This document shows, piece after piece, positions 35,575 through 49,230 of a stretch of DNA of 64,000 nt. The stretch is from assembly GCF_020166395.1 (NCBI RefSeq), contig NZ_JAIQXU010000018.1, positions 1 to 64,000 of the forward strand. The letters are read 5' to 3'. The position numbers were made by a program, and so were the translations under genes. Numbering within the stretch: position 1 is the stretch's first letter; every line of letters begins with the position of its first letter. The stretch is from Deinococcus betulae. GTDB taxonomy: Bacteria; Deinococcota; Deinococci; Deinococcales; Deinococcaceae. Under the pieces are notes generated by a model. It did not search any database. It was not told the DNA's origin and saw only the letters and a program-made list of their open reading frames with translations.

Positions 35575-35738
35575 GGCGCCCACCTTAGCATTTGGAAGGT
35601 TAGGGGTGGCGTTTGAGAGTTTTCTGTCTGCTTGAGGTGTGCATTGTGGGGGCGGCGGGCATTCCAAAGGCACGTGTAGAACGCGGAAAATAAAGGAGAA
35701 CTCAATTTCTGTTTCACCCTTTTGCCCCGGAGGCCCCC

Positions 35739-37172
35739 ATGCCCATTCACCCCCAGGCCACAGTCCGCAGCCAGCAGATGCTCCCCCGCAACCACCGCGC
35801 CCCCAAGTGGGCCGACGTGCCTGACGCCCAGTGGTACGACTGGAAATGGCAGCTGAAAAACCGCATCAACTCGGTGGCCGAGCTGGAAGAGGTCATTCGC
35901 CTGACCCCCAGCGAGCACGCGGGCGCCAGCGCCGATGGCATTTTCCGGCTGGACATCACGCCGTACTTTGCGTCCCTGATGGACCCGGAAGACCCCACCT
36001 GCCCGGTGCGGCGCCAGGTCATTCCCACGCACCACGAACTTGAGCCCTTCACGGCGATGATGGAAGACAGCCTGGCCGAGGACAAACACAGCCCCGTGCC
36101 CGGCCTGGTGCACCGCTACCCCGACCGTGTGCTGATGCTGGTCACGACACAGTGCGCGTCCTACTGCCGCTACTGCACCCGCAGCCGCATTGTGGGCGAC
36201 CCCACCGAGACCTTTAACCCCGCCGAATACGAGCAGCAGCTGAACTACCTGCGCAACACGCCCCAGGTGCGCGACGTGCTGCTCTCGGGCGGCGACCCCC
36301 TGACCCTGGCGCCCAAAGTCCTGGGTCGCCTGCTGGCCGAGCTGCGCAAGATTGAGCACATCGAGATCATCCGCATCGGCACGCGCGTGCCCGTGTTTAT
36401 GCCCATGCGCGTCACGCAGGAACTGTGCGATGTTCTCAGCGAGAACCACCCAGTCTGGATGAACATCCACGTCAACCACCCCCGCGAAATCACGCCGGAA
36501 GTGGCTGAGGCCTGTGACCGCCTGACCCGCGCCGGCGTGCCGCTGGGCAACCAGAGCGTGCTGCTGCGCGGCGTGAACGACCACCCGGTCATCATGCAGA
36601 AGCTGGTGCGCGAGCTGGTCAAGATTCGCGTGCGGCCCTATTACATCTACCAGTGCGACCTTGTGCACGGCGCTGGCCACCTGCGCACCACCGTCAGCAA
36701 GGGCCTGGAAATCATGGAGAGCCTGCGCGGCCACACGTCCGGCTACAGCGTGCCGACCTACGTTGTGGACGCCCCTGGCGGCGGCGGCAAGATTCCGGTG
36801 GCGCCTAACTACGTGCTGTCTCACAGCCCCGAGAAGCTGATTCTGCGCAACTTTGAAGGCTACATCGCCGCCTACAGCGAACCGACTGATTACACCGGCC
36901 CCGACATGGTGGTGCCCGACGATTGGCAGCGCAAGGAGCCCGGCCAGAGCGGCATCTTCGGTCTGATGGAAGGCGAGCGCATTTCCATTGAACCCAAGGA
37001 ATTCAGCGAGAGCCGCAACCGGCCCGGCGCCACCAAGCACCGCCTGAACAGCCGCGAAGACAAGTGGGTCGCGCACGGCGTGGGCGCCGCTGTGACCGAT
37101 ACCGCCCCCGACGGCATGGTGCAGGCGCCGCAGCCGGTCGAAGGTGAAGCGCAGGCCGTCAGCGGCGACTGA
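35739..37172 (+). CDS. kamA: Lysine 2,3-aminomutase
   Basis: Radical SAM, PLP-dependent enzyme that converts L-lysine to beta-lysine. The 477-aa product has the [4Fe-4S]-binding Cys triad in CASYCRYCTRSR, the LLSGGDPL SAM segment, and PGGGGK near residue 350, the PLP-binding Lys motif. A GGAGG ribosome site lies 6 nt before the ATG. It shares transcription with a small Cys-containing protein and a class III aminotransferase. As in the Bacillus yod cluster, the aminotransferase may act on beta-lysine. Some close homologues act on glutamate or arginine, so the substrate remains inferred. Confidence 0.9.
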   Translation: MPIHPQATVRSQQMLPRNHRAPKWADVPDAQWYDWKWQLKNRINSVAELEEVIRLTPSEHAGASADGIFRLDITPYFASLMDPEDPTCPVRRQVIPTHHELEPFTAMMEDSLAEDKHSPVPGLVHRYPDRVLMLVTTQCASYCRYCTRSRIVGDPTETFNPAEYEQQLNYLRNTPQVRDVLLSGGDPLTLAPKVLGRLLAELRKIEHIEIIRIGTRVPVFMPMRVTQELCDVLSENHPVWMNIHVNHPREITPEVAEACDRLTRAGVPLGNQSVLLRGVNDHPVIMQKLVRELVKIRVRPYYIYQCDLVHGAGHLRTTVSKGLEIMESLRGHTSGYSVPTYVVDAPGGGGKIPVAPNYVLSHSPEKLILRNFEGYIAAYSEPTDYTGPDMVVPDDWQRKEPGQSGIFGLMEGERISIEPKEFSESRNRPGATKHRLNSREDKWVAHGVGAAVTDTAPDGMVQAPQPVEGEAQAVSGD

Positions 37173-37186
37173 AAAGAGATAAGCGT

Positions 37187-37561
37187 ATGGGTGCCTTCGA
37201 TGTCCTGATCGTTCCTCGAAAGTGTGAAGGTTGCCAAACCTTTGTTCAGAGCCGCTGCCAGTTCAAGTATGGGACGCCCTGGCAAAGAGAATTTTCATTC
37301 GGCGATGAATTGACGTGGGAAAGCAAACCCATACGCTGGAACGGTCAGCCCATGACTGGCCTGATTTCTGTAGACGCTGAAATTGAGCCATGCCCCGTCT
37401 GTGAATTTGAATATGAATTCAGCATCGTCTACATCGATGACGGCAGATTTATCGGAGCTGGTCGAAATGGCGAAAGATTTCGATTTAAGAGTGATGAATA
37501 CGCCACCGCAGTATTGAACTGTTTGCACGACGAATCCACATCTATAGAGGAGTCCCCATGA
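37187..37561 (+). CDS. Small cysteine-pair protein between kamA and the aminotransferase
   Basis: A 124-aa soluble protein with a CEGC pair near residue 13 and a CPVC pair near residue 69, spaced as a possible zinc site. Its DNA is poorer in GC than both neighbours, a sign of separate acquisition. It starts 14 bp after kamA and its stop overlaps the aminotransferase ATG (ATGA), so it is transcribed with them. No family recognised; an immunity-like or zinc-ribbon protein is conceivable. Confidence 0.7.
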   Translation: MGAFDVLIVPRKCEGCQTFVQSRCQFKYGTPWQREFSFGDELTWESKPIRWNGQPMTGLISVDAEIEPCPVCEFEYEFSIVYIDDGRFIGAGRNGERFRFKSDEYATAVLNCLHDESTSIEESP

Positions 37562-38919
37562 CCACCCTGCCAAAGCCCCGCCAACCCGAACTCAAAACCG
37601 CTCTCCCTGGCCCGAACACCGCCGCCATCATGGAGCGTGACCGGGCGCACCTCTCCACCTCCTACATGCGTCCTTACCCCTTCGTGCCCGAGCGCGGCGA
37701 GGGCGTGTGGCTGACCGATGTGGACGGCAACACCATGCTGGACTTCTTTGCCGGCATTGCGGTGTCCACCACCGGCCACGCCCACCCGCATGTCGTGAAA
37801 GGCGTGCAGGAGCAGGTGGCGAAGTTTACGCACGTCTGCCTGACCGACTACCCGCAGGAAATCACCACCAGCCTGGCCGAGCGGCTGGTCAAGCATGTGG
37901 AAAAGCCCGGTGAAAAGTGGCGCGTGTTCTTCTCCAACTCGGGTGCCGAAGCTGTCGAGGCGGCCGTCAAACTGGCTCGCAACCACACTGGGCGCCAGCA
38001 CATTATCTCGACGATGGGCAGCTTCCACGGGCGCACCTACGGCGCCATTACACTGACCGGCAGCAAAACCAAGTACAAGCGCGGCTTCGGCCCGTTGCTG
38101 CCCGCCGTATCCCATGTGCCCTACCCCAACCCTTTCCGCCCCCCGCTGGGCAGCACCCCCGAGACCTGCGGGCAGGCGGTGCTGGCACACATTGAAGAAC
38201 TGTTCGTGGGCATCCTGCCTGCTGATGAGGTCGCGGCCATCATCGTCGAGCCCATGCAGGGCGAGGGCGGTTACATCGTGCCGCCGGCCGACTTCCTGCC
38301 GGGCCTGCGGGCCCTGTGCGACAAGCACGGCATCATGCTGATTTTCGATGAGGTGCAGGCCGGGATGGGCCGCACCGGCAAGATGTTCAGCTTCCAGCAC
38401 TTTGACGTGCAGCCCGACATCATCACGTCCGCCAAGGGCATTGCCTCGGGCATGCCGCTGGGGGCGCTGCTGGCCAAGGACAGCGTCATGACCTGGCCGG
38501 TGGGCTCGCACGGCTCAACCTACGGCGGCAACCCCGTGGCGGCGGCGGCCTCGCACGCCACGCTCGACCTGCTCGAAGGTGTCATCAAGCATCCTGGCTG
38601 CGGCGACAGCTTGATGACTAACGCCTCATTGGTGGGCGACTACATCATGGCCGAGCTGAAGGGCATGCAAGCAGAATTCCCGTTCCTGGGCGATGTGCGT
38701 GGCCGGGGCCTCTTTATCGGGCTGGAATTCGTAAAGCCTGACGGCAGCCCAGACGGCGCCCTGCGCGACCGCGCCAGCATGGCGATGTTTGAAAAGGGTC
38801 TCCTGAACCTTGACTGCGGTGAGGCGGTTATCCGCATCAGCCCGCCTCTGATTCTCACGAAGGAAGAGGCGGCGACGGGCCTGGAGATCATGCGGGCAAC
38901 GCTGAGAGAGCTGAAGTAA
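37558..38919 (+). CDS. Class III PLP-dependent aminotransferase
   Basis: A 453-aa aminotransferase of the acetylornithine/GABA transaminase type. It has FFSNSGAEAVEAAVKLAR (phosphate cup), GSFHGRTYGAITLTGSK, IIVEPMQGEGG, LIFDEVQAGMGRTG and the PLP-binding Lys in ITSAKGIASGMPLGA. Three genes from kamA to here are likely one transcript, closed by a strong terminator. In lysine catabolism it could remove an amino group from beta-lysine or its derivative; GABA or ornithine are alternatives. Length is normal for the family. Confidence 0.9.
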   Translation: MTTLPKPRQPELKTALPGPNTAAIMERDRAHLSTSYMRPYPFVPERGEGVWLTDVDGNTMLDFFAGIAVSTTGHAHPHVVKGVQEQVAKFTHVCLTDYPQEITTSLAERLVKHVEKPGEKWRVFFSNSGAEAVEAAVKLARNHTGRQHIISTMGSFHGRTYGAITLTGSKTKYKRGFGPLLPAVSHVPYPNPFRPPLGSTPETCGQAVLAHIEELFVGILPADEVAAIIVEPMQGEGGYIVPPADFLPGLRALCDKHGIMLIFDEVQAGMGRTGKMFSFQHFDVQPDIITSAKGIASGMPLGALLAKDSVMTWPVGSHGSTYGGNPVAAAASHATLDLLEGVIKHPGCGDSLMTNASLVGDYIMAELKGMQAEFPFLGDVRGRGLFIGLEFVKPDGSPDGALRDRASMAMFEKGLLNLDCGEAVIRISPPLILTKEEAATGLEIMRATLRELK

Positions 38920-38935
38920 GGAACGGGGTTTGAAC

Positions 38936-38984
38936 AGCGGGGAGCGTGGTGAGGAAAACCTCAGACCACGCTCCCCGCTTTTGA
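38936..38984 (+). terminator. Rho-independent terminator after the kamA operon
   Basis: A 15-bp perfect stem (38936-38950 with 38965-38979) contains a second small hairpin (GAGG/CCTC) in its loop and is followed by four T. It can also serve the convergent gene on the minus strand. Confidence 0.85.
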
Positions 38985-38994
38985 TTCCCCCTCT

Positions 38995-39744
38995 TTACCG
39001 CTCTTCTGTCTGCGCGTCTGGTAAAAGGGTCCAGTCGTTTGTGGGCAGCGCGCCGCTGGTCAGGCGGAACGTGGTGTCTACCTCGGCGCCCTTGGTGATG
39101 GCAGTCACATCCAGCGTCATGCGGTTCCAGCCCTGGGTCAGCTGACCGGCAACCACGATGGTCATTTTGTTCAAGTAGCCCTGCTCCCGCCACTGACAGG
39201 ACTGGGTGCCCCGCATCTGAACAGGCCGCTCGGCGTAATACATCAGTCCGGTCTGGGTGCGGCCAAGACTGGCGGCCTGGGCCTCGTCGTACTGGCCAGT
39301 GCTGATCACCGAGAAAATCTCACCCCCCGTGTTGACCGCCTTGACACTCAGTGCCAGTTGCACCACGCGGGCTGTGGGGTCGCTGGTCTGGATGGCCCCG
39401 GTGCAGGTGGCCCCCGGCGGCGGCTCAAACAGCGTGGCGGGCAGAGGGCTGCGGGTCGCTGGCGGCAACAGGCTGCTGTCCAGGGCGGCTGGCAACTTCA
39501 GGCTGAATTGCCCGCTGGCGCTCATGGGGGCGCTCACGATGACCTTGCTCACACCCAGGCTGCTCGCCACACGCCCCTCTACCTGGCCTGCGCCACCCCG
39601 CCACGGCACCGCGATCAGGGCCTCATCCGTGTGCTCTGACTGGGCTTTCACGGTGCCGGTGAGGGTGGTCTGGGCGGCGGCAGTGGTCCCGGCCGCCAGG
39701 CCAGTGAGAACCATCAGCGCAGCGCGGAGGACAGGGAGCTTCAC
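38995..39744 (-). CDS. Secreted protein of unknown function
   Basis: A 249-aa exported protein; from GTG 39744 it starts VKLPVLRAALMVLTGLAAG...AAAQ, a normal signal peptide. A longer frame starts at GTG 39795. The mature protein is beta-rich with two cysteines (GATCTGA, TQSCQWRE). It lies 43 bp after the peroxiredoxin stop on the same strand and may be co-transcribed. No recognised domain. Confidence 0.65.
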   Translation of the reverse strand: MKLPVLRAALMVLTGLAAGTTAAAQTTLTGTVKAQSEHTDEALIAVPWRGGAGQVEGRVASSLGVSKVIVSAPMSASGQFSLKLPAALDSSLLPPATRSPLPATLFEPPPGATCTGAIQTSDPTARVVQLALSVKAVNTGGEIFSVISTGQYDEAQAASLGRTQTGLMYYAERPVQMRGTQSCQWREQGYLNKMTIVVAGQLTQGWNRMTLDVTAITKGAEVDTTFRLTSGALPTNDWTLLPDAQTEER

Positions 39745-39787
39745 CCGCTGAGTGGAGGCCAGAGGTGAGCCGTCCAGACACAACCTT

Positions 39788-40276
39788 TTAACCACGCGCT
39801 GCCTGCCCTGCGCGCGCCGCTTGCTGCCGTTCCAGTTCCGCCAGGGCGCCGGTCACATGGCTCATGGGGTTGGCGCTGCGGTGAACCCAGGCGACGGCCC
39901 CCTGCGGGTCAATCAGGAAGGTGGCGCGGGCGGCCATGTTCAGCAGTCCACCCAGACCGCCGATCACCCCGTAGGTGCGGCACAGGCTGCGGTCGCTGTC
40001 GGGAATCAGGGGGTAGCTCAGCGAGCAGCTGTCGCGGAAGGCCGCCTGCCGGGCTTCGGTATCGGTGCTGACGCCAACGACCTGGGCGCCCAGCCGCTCA
40101 AATTCTGGCAGGGCCGCTTCAAAGCGCTGCGCCTCGATAGAGCAGCCGGCCGAACTGGCACGCGGGTAAAAGTACAGCACCACCCACCCGCCCTGCAGGG
40201 CCGACAGCTGGACCTCGCGGCCATCGTCACTGCGGCGGGTAAAGTCGGGGGCCGGCTGGCCGACTTGAACACTCAT
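39788..40276 (-). CDS. bcp: Bcp-type thioredoxin-dependent peroxiredoxin
   Basis: A 162-aa thiol peroxidase of the BCP/PrxQ group that reduces hydroperoxides with thioredoxin. The peroxidatic Cys is in FYPRASSAGCSIEAQRFE (around residue 45); the usual TPGCT is here SAGCS. A possible resolving Cys lies about 38 residues on, within RDSCSLS or RSLCRTYG. TAGAAT (40284-40289) is 7 nt from the ATG. It is divergent from the TilS-TadA gene; the two -10 boxes are only about 20 bp apart. Confidence 0.9.
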   Translation of the reverse strand: MSVQVGQPAPDFTRRSDDGREVQLSALQGGWVVLYFYPRASSAGCSIEAQRFEAALPEFERLGAQVVGVSTDTEARQAAFRDSCSLSYPLIPDSDRSLCRTYGVIGGLGGLLNMAARATFLIDPQGAVAWVHRSANPMSHVTGALAELERQQAARAGQAARG

Positions 40277-40321
40277 GCGCCCGATTCTAGGCGCCGGCCC
40301 CTGCCTCCGTAGAATGCGGGG

Positions 40322-41919
<1,598 letters not shown>

Positions 41920-41923
<4 letters not shown>

Positions 41924-42300
41924 AGCTCGCCGCTGACACCCTGACGTGGCACGACGCATCTATAGACGCCCTTCACGCTGACCCGCCGCATCTGGTCTGG
42001 ACGATTCAGGTGTTCCGCTGGGACATTCACTAGGACGGGGATGCGCAGCCCGGCCAGCTGGTCTTTGAGGATGTCCAGGGTGTTGAGGCCCAGCACGACC
42101 TGCAGGGGGTGCCCCTGACCGGCGAGGTGGCTTGGGAGGTCTTAGAAGCCCAGTTCGGGCGCCTGGGCGATGAGCTGCGCTGCCGCTTTCTGCTGGCCCT
42201 GCCGCTGGTGACCACGGCGCAGGGCGGCAGCGGCTACGCTGAAGTGGTGGTGTCGTGCCGCGACGCCTGGTTTGTGCCTGCATCTGAAGGGGAAGTGTAA
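41920..42300 (+). pseudogene. Amber-interrupted hypothetical gene coupled to tilS-tadA
   Basis: The ATG overlaps the tilS-tadA stop (ATGA) and opens MKLAADTLTWHDASIDALHA... but stops at a TAG (42031-42033) after 37 codons. The same frame continues for 88 further codons to a TAA at 42300, with natural text such as GVPLTGEVAWEVLEAQFGRL. Removing the one TAG gives a 126-aa protein. It is most likely a recently inactivated gene. TAG is used as a normal stop elsewhere in the window, so amber recoding is not suggested. Confidence 0.6.
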
Positions 42301-42587
42301 AGGGGCCTCTGGCTGTGCCGTTCACCACTTGGGACAGAACTGACGTTATCGGGTGGGACCATCGCCGTTCTCACTCCAGCGCAGGCGGCGGCTGGTGGCG
42401 GGTCACTTCAGTCTTCTTGAGAGCCATCCTCAGGCCCTCTCTGTGGTATTCCGGCAGCCGTCCTGTTCCCGTGCAGGTATCTCGGTGCGTCCCGATAGCC
42501 TTGCTGACAGAACGGCTGGGGTCAGCGCTCATCTGTCGCCCCTCTTGAAAAGCGGACGCTCACCTCTGCCTGGCTTCCCTCATGCGT
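42301..42587. other. Intergenic stretch without recognisable gene
   Basis: About 290 bp between the interrupted gene and the TauE promoter. Only low-complexity open frames are seen. Confidence 0.4.
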
Positions 42588-42600
42588 TAGCCTCCGGGGC

Positions 42601-42626
42601 GTGAAAGCAGGCAAGAAAGGACTGGG

Positions 42627-42633
<7 letters not shown>
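42601..42633 (+). CDS. Leaderless 10-codon mini-cistron before the TauE gene
   Basis: TAGCCT (42588-42593) lies 7 nt before GTG 42601, which opens a 10-codon frame ending TGA at 42631-42633. The GTG start of the transporter is at 42627, inside the mini-cistron. The purine-rich AAGAAAGGA of the mini-cistron can serve as ribosome site for the transporter. This is the same architecture as upstream of the SNF2 gene. Confidence 0.45.
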
Positions 42634-43663
<1,030 letters not shown>

Positions 43664-43863
43664 GGGTTCAGAACAGGTGTGGGGTTCCACCTGACGTGCA
43701 ATGGCATTAGGCGGTCAGTAGAGAAACAGGGCCTTGGGTTCGCCTTCCGCTGCCATTCGCTCTATCTGACGCCTGAATGTTTTGGATTTAGTTGATCTGT
43801 TCGGACTGACCCTGCGCCAGCTTCGTCGCGCCCTGTCGTCGCTGAGGCCTCTACACTGCTTCT

Positions 43864-45831
43864 ATGCTTCCCGCATGGCGTTTTCGCAGTGAAGGTGGGC
43901 AACTGACGGCCTTTTGCACGGCGACGGGTGCCCGGCTGAGTAGCGGCCTCACGCCTACTCGACTTCGCGCACCAGAGCTGCTGGACGTGAAACTGACGGA
44001 TGTGTGCAGCGTGGGCTGCGCGTTCTGCTATCAGGACTCGCGCCCAGACCGGCGCCATGCCCAGCTAGAGGACGTGGCCCAAATTGCCGCTGAGGCGGGC
44101 CGCGCCGGAGTTTTTGAGGTCGCGCTGGGTGGCGGCGAAGTCAGCGAATATCCGGATTTTCTGGCGGTCCTGCACCTGTTTCGGGGGGCAGGCGTCGTGC
44201 CCAACTTCACCACGCGGCGGATGCGGTGGCTGGCGCAGCTGTGGCCGCAGGTGCGGGGCCTTGTAGGCGGCGTAGCAGTCAGCGTGGGCCGCGCCGCCGA
44301 GGTGCGCCTGCTGGGCAGCCTGATTCCAGCGTCCGAGCGCCTCAGCGGGCAGTTGGTTGCCCAGGTGGTCATGGGGACCGTACAGCGGGAAGAATTGCGC
44401 TCGCTGGTTTGGGAAGCAGGCGCGGCAGGCATTCGCGTGACCCTGCTGGGCTTCAAGGATGTGGGACGCGGGCAGACGTTCCAGCCTTTGCCATACACCT
44501 GGTGGCTGGCCGACTTAGCCGACTATGTGCGGCACACGCCTGTCAGCATCGACACCGCACTGGCCGCCGAATGCCCGGCCGACCTGGCCGCGCTGCTGGT
44601 CCCTGGCTCGTACCACACCGAAGAAGGCCGCTTCAGCGCCTACGTGGACGCCGTGGCCATGACGCTGGCGCCCAGCAGTTATCACGCTGGGCCGGTGCAT
44701 CCCTTTAGAGCCGACTGGCTCCAGCACTTCGCCTCGCCGGGTTTTGTGCAGGGGCCAGTCACGCCGCCGGCACGGGGTCGGGTCCGCCTGGGCTTCGCCA
44801 CCAATTCCAGCAGCAGTCATTCTTTGGTGTTGCTGCGAGAACCCGTGGCGGATGACCCGGCTGATCCCGCCGAGTGGGAAGAGGCGTTTGCCACCAAGTA
44901 CGGCGAGTTCACAGCCGCCAGCCTGGAGGCCAAAAGGTATTACCTAGCCGCCGTTCTGATGATGGCCCAGGAGCATCTTTTCCCTCGGCAGACAGAAGCC
45001 GAAGCGCAGGCCCTGATTCGCCGCCTCTGTGATCTCCCGGAAGGGGCACCCCTCAGCGCCGAAGGTATAGACCACCAGAGCGCCCTGTGGTTTAAGCCGA
45101 ATCCGGCGGGGGCCGGCCCACACCCTCACCAGTTTGAGAGAGTGAAAACCGTGCTGCTGGCGCCGCCTACCAGCATCTTTGGTCGGAGCGACATGGGAGG
45201 CGACGAGGACGCGCTGCGCTGGCAGCAGGTGGACTTTATGCTGGACAGCGCCGACTTCATGTACATGCTCTCGCTGGACGAGGCCGAGCAGCCTCTCCCG
45301 CCGCGCACACCAGCGTTGAGCGAACCGCTGTACCTGCTGGGCCTGGTCCGGGGGCAGCGCTTTCTGGCCGTGGTGCAGCGCGCACTGGCGGCGGGCCTTT
45401 CCTGGGCGGAGGTCAAGGCGGCCTTGCTGGAAGGCGGCGAGGATGACGAAGAACAGGAGCCCGACCACCCAGCCCTGTTCCTGAAGGTGCTGGCTGCCGC
45501 TGGGCTACACCCCCCCGCTTTCCTGCTGGCTCAGCCAGACCGTGACCGGGCCACTGGGGGCGGGCAGTGGTTCTCGCTTTATCTGAAAGCCCCGCCTGAA
45601 GACCTTGACCGGTTCATGGCGCGACTTGAACGCCTCTGGGCTGAGGCCCCAGCGTTCTCGCACACAGTCCTTGACTACGCCACGTCTGACCTGGGGTTCA
45701 GCCGCTTTGACCGAGACCAGTTCGGCAAGCTGCTCAAGGCGCTAGAGAGGGGGGGGCGCTTTGTTACGGCTGTCGGTCCTGAGCAGTTCGGCATCTTCCT
45801 ACGCATCACGGACTACCTGAAGCGCCTGTGA
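43864..45831 (+). CDS. Radical SAM protein with a C-terminal domain bearing an NSSSSH motif
   Basis: A 655-aa protein. Cys48, Cys52 and Cys55 (CSVGCAFC) bind the [4Fe-4S] cluster and GGGE (89-92) contacts SAM; the radical SAM core spans about residues 38-280. At 306-322 it reads VRLGFATNSSSSHSLVL, resembling the N-terminal RxGFVSNSSSSSF motif I know from many small uncharacterised bacterial and phage proteins, here fused in the middle of a chain. The remaining about 330 residues are helical and acidic, with no known domain. TACACT (43852-43857) is 6 nt before the ATG. The TGA overlaps the kinase-like gene's GTG. Substrate unknown. Confidence 0.85.
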   Translation: MLPAWRFRSEGGQLTAFCTATGARLSSGLTPTRLRAPELLDVKLTDVCSVGCAFCYQDSRPDRRHAQLEDVAQIAAEAGRAGVFEVALGGGEVSEYPDFLAVLHLFRGAGVVPNFTTRRMRWLAQLWPQVRGLVGGVAVSVGRAAEVRLLGSLIPASERLSGQLVAQVVMGTVQREELRSLVWEAGAAGIRVTLLGFKDVGRGQTFQPLPYTWWLADLADYVRHTPVSIDTALAAECPADLAALLVPGSYHTEEGRFSAYVDAVAMTLAPSSYHAGPVHPFRADWLQHFASPGFVQGPVTPPARGRVRLGFATNSSSSHSLVLLREPVADDPADPAEWEEAFATKYGEFTAASLEAKRYYLAAVLMMAQEHLFPRQTEAEAQALIRRLCDLPEGAPLSAEGIDHQSALWFKPNPAGAGPHPHQFERVKTVLLAPPTSIFGRSDMGGDEDALRWQQVDFMLDSADFMYMLSLDEAEQPLPPRTPALSEPLYLLGLVRGQRFLAVVQRALAAGLSWAEVKAALLEGGEDDEEQEPDHPALFLKVLAAAGLHPPAFLLAQPDRDRATGGGQWFSLYLKAPPEDLDRFMARLERLWAEAPAFSHTVLDYATSDLGFSRFDRDQFGKLLKALERGGRFVTAVGPEQFGIFLRITDYLKRL

Positions 45832-46718
45832 ACGGGGATGCGCTGCCTGTGCTGAGTCCAGCCGAAGTGGCGGCCCTTCTGCCCCCGGACCTGGCAGAGA
45901 AGCCAGTCAGCTGGCTGGGAGAAGGCACTGACCACCGCGTCTACCGATTGGGCCAGGCGCGGGTCCTGCGCTTCCCCAACTGGTCCGGCGGGGGAGAGGC
46001 GCTGCGGAGAGAAGCGGCCCTGCTGACGGCCCTGGCCCCAGCGCTACCGTTGCCGGTGCCAGCCGTGCTGGGCTGGGGCCAGCCGGCGCCGTCATGCCCA
46101 GAAGGTTTCGCTGTGGCGCGCTGGCTGGACGGCCGCTCTGGTCTGGGTGTGGCGCTGCCTGCGCCTGACCAGGTGGGCCGAAGCCTGGGCCACTTCCTGA
46201 ACGCCCTGCACCGCGTTCCTCGGTCGTCCATAGACCTTCCGACTGACCACGATCCCACCGGCGCGGATTGGCAGGAAGCCGCGCACGAGGACCTGGCGGC
46301 CGGAGGCGACCTCGTTGATTTGGCCTTCTGGGCGCGTGTCGTGGACTCGCCCCCGCCTCTAGACGTAGCCCTGGTGCCCATCCACGGTGACTTTGCCGCC
46401 GAACACGTTCTGCTGGATGTGGCTGGCCGGCCCTGCGGCGTGCTGGACTGGGCCGACGCCGCCCTGGGTGATCCGGCGCGCGACTGGGCCGGGCTGCTGC
46501 ACTGGGCCGAGCCAGACCTGTTGGCTGCTGCGTTGGCGGTTGCGCCGCAACCGGCTGCCCTGCTGCGCCGCGCCGCTTGGTACGCCACCTGCCGCGCGCT
46601 GGGCGACCTGGCTTACGGTGTGGTGGAAGGCAAAGAAGCGTATATCCACGCTGGACAGCGGGCGCTCGACCACCTGGCGCGAGGCAGTGTGCAGGCGGTG
46701 GGGAAGCCCATCCTCTAA
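45828..46718 (+). CDS. Aminoglycoside phosphotransferase-family protein
   Basis: A 296-aa small-molecule kinase-like protein. The N-lobe has LGEGTDHRVYRLG and RFPNWS; the catalytic loop is HGDFAAEHVLLD with the metal Asp in GVLDWADAALGDPARDWA, all diagnostic of APH/choline kinase proteins. It begins in a 4-bp overlap with the radical SAM gene, so the two are translationally coupled and probably act on the same molecule. Antibiotic modification is possible but nothing supports it directly. Confidence 0.88.
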   Translation: MNGDALPVLSPAEVAALLPPDLAEKPVSWLGEGTDHRVYRLGQARVLRFPNWSGGGEALRREAALLTALAPALPLPVPAVLGWGQPAPSCPEGFAVARWLDGRSGLGVALPAPDQVGRSLGHFLNALHRVPRSSIDLPTDHDPTGADWQEAAHEDLAAGGDLVDLAFWARVVDSPPPLDVALVPIHGDFAAEHVLLDVAGRPCGVLDWADAALGDPARDWAGLLHWAEPDLLAAALAVAPQPAALLRRAAWYATCRALGDLAYGVVEGKEAYIHAGQRALDHLARGSVQAVGKPIL

Positions 46719-46844
46719 CTTCGGCCCGCTGTATTCCTCGCCTGCCGCTTCCTTGCTCATGCCCCTCCGTTCAGTGGACAAACGCCCCTGCCCCGCCTTA
46801 AACTTGAACCGAGTCTAATTTTTCACCATCTCGCAGGAGGTCGC

Positions 46845-49205
<2,361 letters not shown>

Positions 49206-49230
49206 GGCGCACACCTGACAGGATGACCCC

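Noticed and set aside
42031..42033. TAG recoded as an amino acid
   Set aside because: TAG is a genuine stop of trpD, the OleA-like gene, the 568-aa gene, the kinase-like gene at 3315 and the RlmI-like gene. Two broken frames are better explained by decay.
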